From: Zhengella sedimenti
GTDB taxonomy: Bacteria > Pseudomonadota > Alphaproteobacteria > Rhizobiales > Rhizobiaceae
Length of the DNA: 64,000 nucleotides
NCBI RefSeq assembly: GCF_046506625.1
Contig: NZ_JBKFFP010000003.1
Location: 62,001-126,000, forward strand
Direction: 5' to 3'
A model generated the notes under the pieces. That model was not told the origin of the DNA and did not search any database. It was given only the letters and a program-made list of their open reading frames with translations. The position numbers were made by a program, and so were the translations under genes. The stretch's first letter is position 1. Each line of letters opens with the position of its first letter. Shown piece after piece: positions 24,155 through 33,706 of the stretch.

Positions 24155-26779
24155 ATGAGCGAGGCTGCGGACAGGAAACGGCCGGATGTCGATGTCGACA
24201 TGATGGTCGCGGAGGTGGAAAGCGGGGCGCGCAACGCGTCCGGCATGGCGGGCCGGTTCATCCTGGCGCTGTGTTTCGTCTGGTCGCTGTTCCAGCTTTA
24301 CATCGCTTCCGACATCCCCTTCATCCTGACCACGCTGACCGGGGCCAATGTTGTCTTCAACAACCAGGAAGCCCGCCAGGTGCATCTGGCCTTCGCGTTA
24401 GCGCTCTCCATGCTGGCCTACCCGCTGTTCAAGTCGAGCCCGCGCGACCGGGTGCCGCTCTATGACTGGGCGCTGGCCATCCTCGGTGCCGGGGCCTGCC
24501 TCTATCTCCTGTGGTTCAAGCAGGACATCGCCGACCGGGCCGGCCTGCCGACCACGGCGGACCTCGTGATGTCGGCCATCGGCATGGTCACCCTTGCCAT
24601 CGCCGTCTTCCGGGCCCTGGGCCTGCCGCTGGTGATCGTCGCGTCGGTCTTCGTCTTCTACGTCTTCTTCGGTCATCTCGATTCCATGCCGGACGCGATC
24701 CAGTGGAAGGGCGCGTCCTTCGGCAAGGCAATGTGGCATTACTGGATGCAGACGGAGGGCGTGTTCGGCGTCGCGCTCGGCGTGTCGGCCTCCATGATCT
24801 TCCTGTTCGTGCTGTTCGGGTCGCTGCTGGAGAAGGCAGGGGCCGGAAACTACTTCATCAAGCTCGCCTTCGCGCTGCTGGGACACCTGCGCGGCGGGCC
24901 GGCCAAGGCGGCGGTCATGGCCTCGGCGCTGTCGGGTCTCTATTCCGGTTCTTCCATCGCCAATGTGGTGACGACCGGCACCTTCACGATTCCGTTGATG
25001 AAGCGCACCGGCTTCAAGCCGGAAAAGGCGGGCGCGGTGGAAGTGGCTTCCTCCACGAACGGCCAGCTGACGCCGCCGGTCATGGGCGCCGCGGCCTTCC
25101 TTATCTCCGAGTTCACCGGCGTGGCCTATCCCGAACTCATCAAACATGCCTTCCTGCCGGCGATCATCTCCTATATCGCGCTGGTCTACATCGTTCACCT
25201 GGAAGCGCTGAAGATCGGCCTGAAGGGGCTGGAGCGGCCGACCGTCGTCGGCACGCTGGCGCAGCGCCTTTCCGGCGTGCTGTTCGGCTTCATCGCCATG
25301 GCGGTGCTGGCGGCAGCGGTCTATTACGGGCTCGGCTGGATCAAGGTGGCCTTTCCGGGAATGACCTTCTATACGGCGCTCCTGCTTTTCCTGGCCGCCT
25401 ATGTCGGCCTGGTCTACAAGGCGGCGCAGCATCCGGACCTGGAGATGGACGATCCGAATGCGCCGATGGAAGTGCTGCCGCGGCCCTGGGACGTCGCGAT
25501 CACCGGCTTCCACTATATCCTGCCCATCGTCATCCTGATCTGGTGCATTCTCGTCGAGCGCCTGTCGCCGACGCTGTCGGCCTATTGGGCGACGGTCTCG
25601 ATGATCTTCATCGTGCTCACGCAGAAGCCGCTCAAGCGCGCCATGCGCGGCGAGGGCGGTTTCGGCCTGGGCTTCTCGGACGGCTGGCGCGACTTCGTCG
25701 ACGGCATGATTGCCGGCGCGCGCAACATGATCGGCATCGGCGTCGCCACGGGCGCGGCCGGGGTGATCGTCGGCACGGTCTCGCTGACCGGCGCCCACCA
25801 GGTGGTGGGCGAATTCGTGGAGTTCCTGTCGGGCGGATCGCTGATCGCCATGCTGCTGCTGGTGGCGGTGATGAGCCTCATTCTCGGCATGGGCCTGCCG
25901 ACGACGGCGAACTACATCGTCGTGTCCTCCCTGATGGCGCCGGTGATCGTGTCCGTCGGCGCGGCGCAAGGGCTCATCGTGCCGCTGGTCGCCGTGCACC
26001 TCTTCGTGTTCTATTTCGGCATCCTGGCCGACGACACGCCGCCGGTCGGCCTCGCAGCCTTCGCGGCGGCCGCGATATCGGGCGGCGACCCGATCCGCAC
26101 CGGCATCCAGGGCTTCGCCTACGACATCCGTACCGCGCTACTGCCGTTCCTGTTCATTTTCAACACGGAACTGCTGCTGATCGATGTCTCGGCGGTCAAG
26201 GCGGTCTTCATCTTCATTGTCGCGGTGATCGCCATGATGCTGTTCGCGGCGGCGACGCAGGGCTATTTCCTGACCCGGTCGCGCGTCTGGGAAACGCTCG
26301 CGCTGCTGCTCGTGGCCTTTACCCTGTTCCGGCCGGGCTTCTGGCTGGACTACGTGCAGCCGCCCTATGACAACCGTCCGGGCGCCGAGGTGATCGAACT
26401 CGCCGCCGCCCAGCCCGAAAACGGCACGTTGCGCATGGTCGTTCGCGGGCCGGACTTCGACAAGCCGGACGTGATTTCCGAGCGCACGATCATTGCCGAG
26501 CTTGGCGAGGCCGGCGACGGGGCCGACCGGCTGGACCAGGCGGGCCTCATGGTGAGCGTGGACGACGGCAAGGCCGTGCTGGAGGAGCCGCTGGCCGGAA
26601 CGCAGTTCTTCACCGAGTTCCAGGGCTTCGACTTCTACGGCGACGAACCGGTGGAGATCGCGCTGGTGCAGACCGAGGCCGAGCGGATGCCCAAGGAAAT
26701 CTTCTACATTCCGGCGCTTGTGCTGCTCGGCGTGGTGGTGCTGTTCCAGCGCCGCCGCCAGACCGTGCCGGCGTTCTGA
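24155..26779 (+). CDS. TRAP transporter fused permease (DctQM type) with C-terminal DUF3394-like domain
   Basis: An 874-aa inner-membrane protein. The N-terminal part (about 30-230) corresponds to the small DctQ subunit and about 210-710 to the DctM permease with GLYSGSSIANVVTTGTFTIP and GMGLPTTANYIV re-entrant segments. The last roughly 150 residues form a soluble domain ending with one helix (FYIPALVLLGVVVLF), as in permeases with a DUF3394 tail. It imports the solute bound by the TAXI protein using an ion gradient. Confidence 0.9.
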   Translation: MSEAADRKRPDVDVDMMVAEVESGARNASGMAGRFILALCFVWSLFQLYIASDIPFILTTLTGANVVFNNQEARQVHLAFALALSMLAYPLFKSSPRDRVPLYDWALAILGAGACLYLLWFKQDIADRAGLPTTADLVMSAIGMVTLAIAVFRALGLPLVIVASVFVFYVFFGHLDSMPDAIQWKGASFGKAMWHYWMQTEGVFGVALGVSASMIFLFVLFGSLLEKAGAGNYFIKLAFALLGHLRGGPAKAAVMASALSGLYSGSSIANVVTTGTFTIPLMKRTGFKPEKAGAVEVASSTNGQLTPPVMGAAAFLISEFTGVAYPELIKHAFLPAIISYIALVYIVHLEALKIGLKGLERPTVVGTLAQRLSGVLFGFIAMAVLAAAVYYGLGWIKVAFPGMTFYTALLLFLAAYVGLVYKAAQHPDLEMDDPNAPMEVLPRPWDVAITGFHYILPIVILIWCILVERLSPTLSAYWATVSMIFIVLTQKPLKRAMRGEGGFGLGFSDGWRDFVDGMIAGARNMIGIGVATGAAGVIVGTVSLTGAHQVVGEFVEFLSGGSLIAMLLLVAVMSLILGMGLPTTANYIVVSSLMAPVIVSVGAAQGLIVPLVAVHLFVFYFGILADDTPPVGLAAFAAAAISGGDPIRTGIQGFAYDIRTALLPFLFIFNTELLLIDVSAVKAVFIFIVAVIAMMLFAAATQGYFLTRSRVWETLALLLVAFTLFRPGFWLDYVQPPYDNRPGAEVIELAAAQPENGTLRMVVRGPDFDKPDVISERTIIAELGEAGDGADRLDQAGLMVSVDDGKAVLEEPLAGTQFFTEFQGFDFYGDEPVEIALVQTEAERMPKEIFYIPALVLLGVVVLFQRRRQTVPAF

Positions 26780-26792
26780 GGGGAGACATGCG

Positions 26793-27227
26793 ATGTACAG
26801 GACCATTCTCGTTCCCGTCGACCTGGGCGACAAGGCGGTGGCCGGGCGCAGCATCGACGTGGCCGCCGACATGGCCAGACGCTACGGCGCGCAGATGCAT
26901 GTGCTGACCGTCGTGCCGGCCTATGGCTTCGCCATCGTGGGGGCGGGCTTTCCCGCCGACTACGAGCAGAGGATGCTGAACAATGCCCGCAGCGCGCTCA
27001 AGGACTTCCTCGAGGAATGCCCGCTCGACGGAATTTCGGTGCAGGGGCATGTCGCGCATGGCACGATCTATGACGAGATCATGAAAGCGGCCAATGCGCT
27101 CAAATGCGATCTCATCGTCATGGCCTCGCACCGTCCGGAACTGAAGGACTACCTGCTGGGGCCCAATGCCGCGCGGGTGGTGCGTCACGCCCGGCAGTCG
27201 GTTTTCGTGGTACGTGACGCCGGGTGA
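26793..27227 (+). CDS. Universal stress protein (UspA family)
   Basis: A 144-aa UspA-fold protein: MYRTILVPVDLGD at the start and a MASHR...GPNAARVVRHARQSVFVVR end, where the family's GSxxxxVxxxAxxPV nucleotide-binding motif is only partly kept. USP genes often directly follow TRAP permeases and may gate transport according to ATP. It starts 13 bases after the permease and ends six bases before the aminotransferase. Confidence 0.88.
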   Translation: MYRTILVPVDLGDKAVAGRSIDVAADMARRYGAQMHVLTVVPAYGFAIVGAGFPADYEQRMLNNARSALKDFLEECPLDGISVQGHVAHGTIYDEIMKAANALKCDLIVMASHRPELKDYLLGPNAARVVRHARQSVFVVRDAG

Positions 27228-27233
27228 CATGCC

Positions 27234-28562
27234 ATGGGCCAGGCCCATCTATTCGGACGTTCGACGGGAGCCGACATCCCGGTCGCCGTTGGCGGTGACG
27301 GCTGCTACATCATCGACGCTTCAGGCAAGCGTTATTTCGACGGATCGGGCGGGGCGGCGGTGTCCTGCCTGGGCCATTCCGACAAGACGGTGGCCGACGC
27401 CATCCGCGGACAACTCGACCGGATCGCCTTTGCCCATACCGGGTTCTTTTCCTCCGAACCGGCGGGCGAACTGGCCGACCTGCTGATCGCCCATGCGCCG
27501 GAAGGCATCGACCGGGTCTACCTGGTGTCCGGCGGCTCGGAAGCAGTCGAAGCGGCGATCAAGCTGGCGCGGCAATATTTCCTGGAGAAGGGCGAGAGCA
27601 AGCGCAGCCGCATCATCGCCCGGCGGCAGAGCTATCACGGCAACACGCTGGGCGCACTGGCCGCCGGCGGGAACGAATGGCGTCGCGCGCAATTCGCACC
27701 GCTGCTGGCCGAGACATCCCATGTCAGCCCGGTCTATGAGTACCGGGGGCGCCATGCCGGCGAGAGCGCCTTCGACTACGGCCAGCGCGTGGCCAATGAA
27801 CTGGAAACGGAAATCCGGCGTCTCGGCCCGGAAAACGTAATGGCCTTCATCGCCGAACCGGTGGTGGGCGCAACAGCGGGCGCGGTGCCGCCCGTGGAGG
27901 GCTATTTCAAGCGTATCCGCGAGATCTGCGATGCCCATGGCGTGCTGCTGATCCTCGACGAGGTGATGTGCGGCATGGGCCGCACCGGCACGCTGTTCGC
28001 CTGCGAACAGGAAGGGGTGCGCCCGGACATCGTGACCATCGCCAAGGGGCTCGGCGCGGGCTATCAGCCGATCGGCGCCATGCTTTGCTCGGCCGCCATC
28101 TATGACGCCATCGCGGCCGGTTCCGGTTTCTTCCAGCACGGCCATACCTACATGGGCCATCCGCTGGCCGCGGCAGCGTCCTGCGCCGTGCTCCGGCGCA
28201 TCACGCAGGACGGGCTCCTGGACAATGTGCGCGCCAAGGGCGACAAGCTGCGCGCCCGTCTGCATGAGGCCTTCGGCCAGCATGCCCATGTGGGCGACAT
28301 TCGCGGCCGCGGCCTGTTCATCGGGCTGGAATTCGTCGAGGACCGGGAGACGAAGGCGCCTTTCGACCCGAAGCGCGGGATTGCCAAGGCACTCAAGAAG
28401 GAAGCCTTCGGTGAAGGCCTGATCTGCTATCCGATGAGTGGCACCATCGATGGCGTGAACGGCGACCACGTTCTGCTGGCCCCGCCCTTCATCATCGATG
28501 ACGCCCAGATTGACGAGGTTGTCGGCAAGCTTTCTGCGGCGGTGGCAAGGGTGTTGGGATGA
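27234..28562 (+). CDS. Class III PLP-dependent aminotransferase
   Basis: A 442-aa fold-type I aminotransferase. It has a YHGNTLGALAAGG cofactor loop, ILDEVMCGMGRTG with the PLP-binding aspartate, and TIAKGLGAGYQPIGAM containing the Schiff-base lysine. Class III enzymes move amino groups from omega- or beta-amino acids and diamines to pyruvate or 2-oxoglutarate. Its last bases overlap the BKACE start, suggesting that its keto-acid product is the BKACE substrate. Confidence 0.9.
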   Translation: MGQAHLFGRSTGADIPVAVGGDGCYIIDASGKRYFDGSGGAAVSCLGHSDKTVADAIRGQLDRIAFAHTGFFSSEPAGELADLLIAHAPEGIDRVYLVSGGSEAVEAAIKLARQYFLEKGESKRSRIIARRQSYHGNTLGALAAGGNEWRRAQFAPLLAETSHVSPVYEYRGRHAGESAFDYGQRVANELETEIRRLGPENVMAFIAEPVVGATAGAVPPVEGYFKRIREICDAHGVLLILDEVMCGMGRTGTLFACEQEGVRPDIVTIAKGLGAGYQPIGAMLCSAAIYDAIAAGSGFFQHGHTYMGHPLAAAASCAVLRRITQDGLLDNVRAKGDKLRARLHEAFGQHAHVGDIRGRGLFIGLEFVEDRETKAPFDPKRGIAKALKKEAFGEGLICYPMSGTIDGVNGDHVLLAPPFIIDDAQIDEVVGKLSAAVARVLG

Positions 28563-29347
28563 ACGTCACGCCGCTGCCTGTCCTGATGGTCGCGCCCAAT
28601 GGGGCGCGGCGGACGAAGGCCGACCATCCCGCCCTGCCGATGACGGTCGCCGAAACGGTCGAGACGGCGATTGCCTGCCGGGCGGCGGGCGCCGGCGGGT
28701 TGCACGCGCATGTGCGAGACGGGCGCGGCGCGCATGTGCTCGACGCGGGACTGTATCGCGAACTGATCGGGGAAATGGATATCCGCGCCCCCGGCATGGC
28801 GGTGCAGATCACCACGGAAGCCGTTGGCCGGTATACGCCCGCCCAACAGCGCGCGGTGGTGCGCGCCAGCATGCCGGACATGGTGTCGGTGGGGCTCGGC
28901 GAGATGATCCGGGACCCGGCGGACGTGGTGGAGGCGCGGCGCTTCTATCACTGGGCGCAGGAGGCCGGCATTGCCGTGCAGCATATCCTCTATGCGCCCG
29001 AGCAGGTGGCGGCCCTGGGCCGCCACGTCGCGGCCGGCGTCATTCCGGACGAGGAATTGCAGGTGCTGTTCGTGCTGGGCCGCTATGCCGAGGGACAACA
29101 GAGCAACCCGGCCGATCTCAAGGGCTTCCTCGCCGCGCTTTCTGCCACCGGGCTTTCCGCCGACTGGGCGCTGTGCGCCTTCGGCCAGGCGGAAACGGAC
29201 TGCCTGCTGGCCGCGCTGAAGGCGGGCGGCAAGGCGCGCTGCGGTTTCGAGAACAGCCTGTGGAACCGCGACGGTTCGCTGGCGCGCGACAATGCCGCGC
29301 GGATCGCGGAGGTGGCGCGGCTTGCGGGCCTCGGCACAGAAGGGTGA
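28559..29347 (+). CDS. Beta-keto acid cleavage enzyme (BKACE, DUF849 family)
   Basis: A 262-aa TIM-barrel protein with the zinc-binding LHAHVRD motif, ITTEAVGRYTPAQQR and SVGLGEMI strands and a C-terminal RCGFENSLW segment typical of BKACE. Members split 3-keto acids with acetyl-CoA, giving acetoacetate and a new CoA ester. It is somewhat shorter than Kce (about 275 aa). The ATGA overlap with the aminotransferase supports a beta-amino acid to beta-keto acid to CoA-ester route. Confidence 0.87.
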   Translation: MNVTPLPVLMVAPNGARRTKADHPALPMTVAETVETAIACRAAGAGGLHAHVRDGRGAHVLDAGLYRELIGEMDIRAPGMAVQITTEAVGRYTPAQQRAVVRASMPDMVSVGLGEMIRDPADVVEARRFYHWAQEAGIAVQHILYAPEQVAALGRHVAAGVIPDEELQVLFVLGRYAEGQQSNPADLKGFLAALSATGLSADWALCAFGQAETDCLLAALKAGGKARCGFENSLWNRDGSLARDNAARIAEVARLAGLGTEG

Positions 29348-29415
29348 GGACCGCTACGCCCTGCGTGATCGAAAGTACAAATGACAGGGACCCGGCAATT
29401 GTGGTCTCTTGGGAC

Positions 29416-30096
29416 ATGGCACGGTTTCTGATCATCGACGACCATCCGCTTTTCCGTGAGGCGCTGCACAGCGCCCTGAAGAGCGTCTATCCGGAGGCGG
29501 AAGCCCTGGAAGCGCGCACCATAGCGGAGGCGCAGGAGATCCTGTCGGGGTCTTCCCCGTCCTTCGATCTCGCCCTGCTCGACCTGAACATTCCCGGTGT
29601 GCAGGGCTTCGAGGGACTGTTGCAATTGCGCACGGCCTGGCCGCGCCTCCCCGTGGTCGTGGTGTCCGGCCATGAAGACAACCGGATCATCCGCGAGGCG
29701 CTGTCCTATGGCGTGGCCGGTTTCATTCCCAAGTCGGTGCGCAAGGCCGATCTCGCCGCCGCCATCAGCGAGGTGATGGATGGCGCTGTCTATGTCCCGG
29801 CTTCCTACGAGGCGGGTCCGGCCAACGAGGAAAGCCAGGATCGCGCCGAACTGGTCAAGCGCCTTGCAACGCTGACGCCGCAGCAGTTGCGGGTGTTGCA
29901 GATGCTGCGGCAGGGACTGCTCAACAAGCAAATTGCCTATGAACTCCAGGTGGGCGAGACCACCGTCAAGGCGCATGTCTCGGAAATCCTGCGCAAATTG
30001 TCGGTCTACAGCCGGACGCAGGCGGTCATCGAGGTGTCGAAGCTCGACGGGACCGAGCTTTTCCGCGAAAGCCAGGAGTTCACGCTTCCGCACTGA
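29416..30096 (+). CDS. Orphan NarL/LuxR-type response regulator
   Basis: A 226-aa regulator. The receiver domain has Asp8 and Asp9, phospho-acceptor Asp56 (ALLDLNIPG) and Lys106 (FIPKS). The C-terminal LuxR helix-turn-helix (about 155-215) includes LTPQQLRVLQMLRQGLLNKQ and GETTVKAHVSEILRKL. No sensor kinase gene is adjacent. The preceding gap of 68 bases could carry its own promoter. Targets are unknown. Confidence 0.88.
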   Translation: MARFLIIDDHPLFREALHSALKSVYPEAEALEARTIAEAQEILSGSSPSFDLALLDLNIPGVQGFEGLLQLRTAWPRLPVVVVSGHEDNRIIREALSYGVAGFIPKSVRKADLAAAISEVMDGAVYVPASYEAGPANEESQDRAELVKRLATLTPQQLRVLQMLRQGLLNKQIAYELQVGETTVKAHVSEILRKLSVYSRTQAVIEVSKLDGTELFRESQEFTLPH

Positions 30097-30129
30097 TGGA
30101 GCCGTCGCGGCACCGTCCGGCGTCCGCGC

Positions 30130-31083
30130 TCAGTCGCCCTTGCCCTCCTTGGGCGCAAACCGTTCGCGCAGGCCTGCGCAATGGTCCTCCACATTGGCGC
30201 GCGGCGTCAGGATGACGAAATCGAAGGTCTCGTTCGCCGTATAGTCGCCCACGGTCCGGGATTCCCCGGTTTCGCGCAGGCCAATGGTCAGCACATCCGT
30301 GCCGGGCAGCAATTGCGCCAGCACAGCGGGTGCGCCGCGATCCTCGCGCACGTGGCCGGCGCCGGCGACGAGGAAGGCACCGCGACCGGCATGGGCGGCC
30401 ATGGCAGCCGCGAGCGCCCCGTCGCGGGCGCGCTGGACGGTGATCATCGGCGCGATCATGGCCTCCGGCATCATGCCGCAATGGCTGTCGACGAGTTCCT
30501 GCTTCAGGCTCTCCGACGCGGTGGCGGCGAAGGGAAGATCGAGACCGATGCGCGCGGCCTCGCCGGGTTGCAAGGCTTGGCTGCCCTGCCTGCCGATGGC
30601 GCGGATCACGTCGCGGTCGAGGTCGCCGGCGACAAGCGGCAGGCCGGCGGCCAGCGCCACTTCGGCAACCGGCCTGTACATGGACCAGGCGGGCCAGCCG
30701 CGCTTTTCCCATTCAAGGGCATCGCCGAGCTTTTCGGCACCTGTCTCGCCTGCCTTGTCGAGAACGGACTGAAGCGCGGCGGGAACCATCTCGAAGACCA
30801 CGGCGGGCCGTTTCCCGGCGTCGACCATGGCCTGGAGGATTTCCGCCTGGATGCGGTGATGATCCGGGTTGTCATGGATTTCCCCGACCGCGACGAAATC
30901 CGAGCCACCCACGGCATCCAGCAGCGCCTGGACGGTAGCCGCCTTGCCGTCGCGCGCGGCAATCGTGCCGTTGAGGGGGTTGTCGCGGAAATGCGCCGAT
31001 TGCCAGGCTGACAGGTCGAGCGCGCCTGCCGGGGATGCCAGGGCAAGGCCGGCGGTGAAGGCGAGGATGGCGGATCGGATCAT
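30130..31083 (-). CDS. ChaN-family (heme-binding, iron-regulated) lipoprotein-like protein
   Basis: A 317-aa exported protein: a signal peptide (IRSAILAFTAGLALASPAGA) without a clear lipobox cysteine, then the family motif GEIHDNPDHH at 67-76, and a later VAGAGHVREDRGAP segment. ChaN homologues bind heme or participate in iron uptake. It is convergent with the response regulator and divergent from the aminotransferase gene. Iron regulation through RirA, encoded 11 kb away, is possible, but I found no convincing iron-responsive operator. Confidence 0.82.
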   Translation of the reverse strand: MIRSAILAFTAGLALASPAGALDLSAWQSAHFRDNPLNGTIAARDGKAATVQALLDAVGGSDFVAVGEIHDNPDHHRIQAEILQAMVDAGKRPAVVFEMVPAALQSVLDKAGETGAEKLGDALEWEKRGWPAWSMYRPVAEVALAAGLPLVAGDLDRDVIRAIGRQGSQALQPGEAARIGLDLPFAATASESLKQELVDSHCGMMPEAMIAPMITVQRARDGALAAAMAAHAGRGAFLVAGAGHVREDRGAPAVLAQLLPGTDVLTIGLRETGESRTVGDYTANETFDFVILTPRANVEDHCAGLRERFAPKEGKGD

Positions 31084-31227
31084 GCAAGGCTTCCCGTTGT
31101 CGTCAGCCTCTCAAGATGGAGCATCGCGGCTTTCGATCAATAAGCGCAAATGACGCATGGTTCACGTCTTTTGATCGGTGCCGGCCAAATGGCATGGTAG
31201 AGATGACGGCAGAAGAGAGGTGGAATC

Positions 31228-32421
31228 ATGCCGCAGCTATCCGACCGCATCGCCTCCATCCTGCAGGGCGGGAAAACGGGCTGGGAAATCCATTTCCATG
31301 CGCTGGCGCGCCGGCAGGCGGGCGAGGACGTGCTGATGGTGACGGCAGGCGACCACGACTTCGACACACCGGCGCAAACCGTGGCGGCCTGTGAGAGGGC
31401 GCTGCATGAAGGTCACCATCACTACACGCAACTGGAGGGCATTCCGGCCTTGCGCGCTGCCATGGCGCGGGTGTCGGAACAGGTCACGGGCGTGACGACC
31501 GTTCCTGGCGAGGTGCTTGCCACGGGCGGCGGGCAGGGCGCGCTCTACGCGGCGGTGCAGGCCGTGTGCGATCCGGGAAGCCATGCCATCGTCTGCGCCC
31601 CCTATTACGCGACCTATCCCGGCACGTTCCGCGCCGCTGGCGCGGACTTCACGCTGGTCCATGCCCGTCCGGAGGACGGTTTCCAGCCACGCGCGGACGA
31701 GATCGAGGCGGCGGTCACGGAACGCACCCGGGCGATCCTGATCAACACGCCGAACAACCCCGCCGGGGCCGTCTATACCCGCGCGACGCTGGAGGGCATT
31801 GCCGGTGTCTGCCGCCGGCACGACCTCTGGCTGCTGTCCGACGAGGTCTACTGGAGCCATACCGGCGGCAAGCCCCATCTCTCGCCGCGCGCGCTCGACG
31901 GCATGGCGGAGCGCACGCTCGTGATCAATTCCATGTCCAAGAGCCATGGCATGACAGGCTGGCGCGTCGGCTGGCTGACCGGACCGGAAAGCGTGATCGG
32001 GCCGCTGGTCGCGCTCAACCTCGTTTCCACCTACGGGCTCAACGATTTCGTCTCCCATGCCGCGGTGGAAGCGCTGGACAGGGCCTATGGCGTCGACGAG
32101 ATCACCTCGATCTACGCGCGCCGCCGGTCCGCCTTCCGCGCCGCGATGGAGGGATGCGCAGGGTTCACGATCCGCGGCTCCGAGGGCGGCATCTACCTGA
32201 TGGCCGATATCCGCGAGATCAGCGCGGACGGCGAGGCCTTCGCCTGGGGTCTGCTGGAGGCGGAGAAACTGGCGCTGATGCCGGGCGAAACCTTCGGCCC
32301 GTCGACGGCCGGACACGTGCGCATCTCGCTGTGCCAGCCGGACGCCGTGCTGGCGGAAGCGGCGAAGCGCATCCGGCGCCACATCGCCGCGCTGACCGGG
32401 CAGGCGCGCGGCGCGGCCTGA
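31228..32421 (+). CDS. Class I/II PLP-dependent aminotransferase
   Basis: A 397-aa fold-type I aminotransferase: NTPNNPAGAVYTR, LSDEVYWSHT and the Schiff-base lysine in INSMSKSHGMTGWRVGWL, with a C-terminal HVRISLCQP carrying the carboxylate-binding arginine. Probably an aspartate-, aromatic- or kynurenine-type transaminase. An arylformamidase-like gene converges on it three bases from its stop. Confidence 0.88.
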   Translation: MPQLSDRIASILQGGKTGWEIHFHALARRQAGEDVLMVTAGDHDFDTPAQTVAACERALHEGHHHYTQLEGIPALRAAMARVSEQVTGVTTVPGEVLATGGGQGALYAAVQAVCDPGSHAIVCAPYYATYPGTFRAAGADFTLVHARPEDGFQPRADEIEAAVTERTRAILINTPNNPAGAVYTRATLEGIAGVCRRHDLWLLSDEVYWSHTGGKPHLSPRALDGMAERTLVINSMSKSHGMTGWRVGWLTGPESVIGPLVALNLVSTYGLNDFVSHAAVEALDRAYGVDEITSIYARRRSAFRAAMEGCAGFTIRGSEGGIYLMADIREISADGEAFAWGLLEAEKLALMPGETFGPSTAGHVRISLCQPDAVLAEAAKRIRRHIAALTGQARGAA

Positions 32422-32424
32422 GGC

Positions 32425-33243
32425 TCAGGGCGCCAGCCGTCCGGTCAGGCCGCTTTCGGGATCCGTCAATGCGTCGATCACATTGAAATGATGTTCGCCC
32501 TCGATGGCGATGCATTCCGTATCGGCGCCAAGCCCGGCCCAGACATTGGCCAGAAGCGCGTTCTGGCGCACGAATTCCGGCCTTTCGGCGGCGCCCGCCC
32601 AGCAGGTGAGCGACACGCCGTCGAGCGGTTCCAGAAGGGCCGGGCTCTCGGCGCGCGATTCGGCGAGGTCGAGCCGGAGCAGGTCGTTCAGTTTCGTGCG
32701 CATCAGCGGACGCAGGTCGTGGACGCCCGAAATGGAAACGACATGCTCGATCCGCGCGCGGACATCCGCGCCAAGCGGACTGTCGGCGCAAACCATGCGC
32801 GCGGCGAGATGGCCGCCGGCGGAATGGCCGGACAGGCGGACAGGCCCGGCGATTTCGGCGGCAGCCCGTGTCACCGCCGCGCCGGCCTGGCGGGTGATCC
32901 GGCTGATGCGCGCCTGCGGAGCCAGGGTGTAGCTCGGCATGGCCACGGCCCAGCCACGGGCAAGCGCGCCGGCGGCCAGATGTGACCACATCGACTTGTC
33001 GAAGGCGCGCCAGTAGCCGCCATGAATGAAGACGGACAGGCCCTTCGGCCTGGCCCCGGGGAGGAACAGGTCGAGCCGTTCGCGCTCGTCCCCGCCATAG
33101 GCGATATCGAGGCGCGCGCGGTTCTCCGCCAGAAGCGTTTCGCGGAAGGCGGAAGCCCGCTCGCCCCATTGCGGCGGATAGGCGGCTGCATCCGTAATAT
33201 GGCCGAAATTGTCGTAGGCGTCGTCCCAATCGGTGACGTGCAT
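32425..33243 (-). CDS. Alpha/beta hydrolase, arylformamidase (KynB)-like
   Basis: A 272-aa esterase/lipase-type hydrolase: oxyanion motif FIHGGYW, nucleophile elbow SGHSAGGH, and a C-terminal catalytic His in EGEHHFNVID. The HGGYWR pattern and size match kynurenine formamidase-like enzymes of proteobacteria. The start is MHVTDWDDAYDN at 33243, chosen for the usual N-terminus and position; the frame stays open further upstream. No kynureninase or tryptophan dioxygenase gene is in the window. Confidence 0.82.
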   Translation of the reverse strand: MHVTDWDDAYDNFGHITDAAAYPPQWGERASAFRETLLAENRARLDIAYGGDERERLDLFLPGARPKGLSVFIHGGYWRAFDKSMWSHLAAGALARGWAVAMPSYTLAPQARISRITRQAGAAVTRAAAEIAGPVRLSGHSAGGHLAARMVCADSPLGADVRARIEHVVSISGVHDLRPLMRTKLNDLLRLDLAESRAESPALLEPLDGVSLTCWAGAAERPEFVRQNALLANVWAGLGADTECIAIEGEHHFNVIDALTDPESGLTGRLAP

Positions 33244-33435
33244 GGCGTTCCTCCCCTTGCCGGCGCACAGACTATGCGGGATGGGGCGGAACGGGAAGCG
33301 GGAACCGCTGACCAAAACCTTCCCTTGCGCGACCGGCCCGGCGGACTTGCCAAACCGGCGCCGATGCTCTTACGTGGCGGACAAACAGATGGCGGAAATG
33401 CCGGATGTCCATGCCGAGCGGAGGTCACAGACGAC

Positions 33436-33672
33436 ATGAAATGCGTGTTCGTGCAGCTCAGATGCGTGCCGGGCAAGACCTACGAGGTCGCCGAAGAGCT
33501 CTACAGGCGCGAAATCGCCTCGGAACTGTTCTCCACCTCGGGCGACTTCGACCTGCTGATGAAGCTCTATGTCGATGACGGTGTCGACATCGGCAAGTTC
33601 GTCAACGACAACATCCTGGATATCGCGGGCATTTCGCGCTCGCTGACGACGCTGACATTCAAGGCGTTCTGA
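33436..33672 (+). CDS. Stand-alone Lrp/AsnC ligand-binding (RAM) domain protein
   Basis: A 78-aa protein consisting only of the AsnC C-terminal effector domain (TYEVAEELYRREIA ... SGDFDLLMKLYVDDG), with no helix-turn-helix. Such stand-alone RAM domains bind amino acids or other small ligands and may modulate full-length Lrp proteins. It lies 34 bases before a Liv-type binding-protein gene, suggesting it senses the imported solute. Confidence 0.85.
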   Translation: MKCVFVQLRCVPGKTYEVAEELYRREIASELFSTSGDFDLLMKLYVDDGVDIGKFVNDNILDIAGISRSLTTLTFKAF

Positions 33673-33706
33673 CAGATTCAAGAACCGGAAAACGGGAGGA
33701 AACGGA

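Noticed and set aside
31134..31177. CGATCAA and TTGATCG arms 30 bases apart between chaN and the aminotransferase gene
   Set aside because: Short arms at long distance in a divergent gap are easily a chance event; not reported as an operator.
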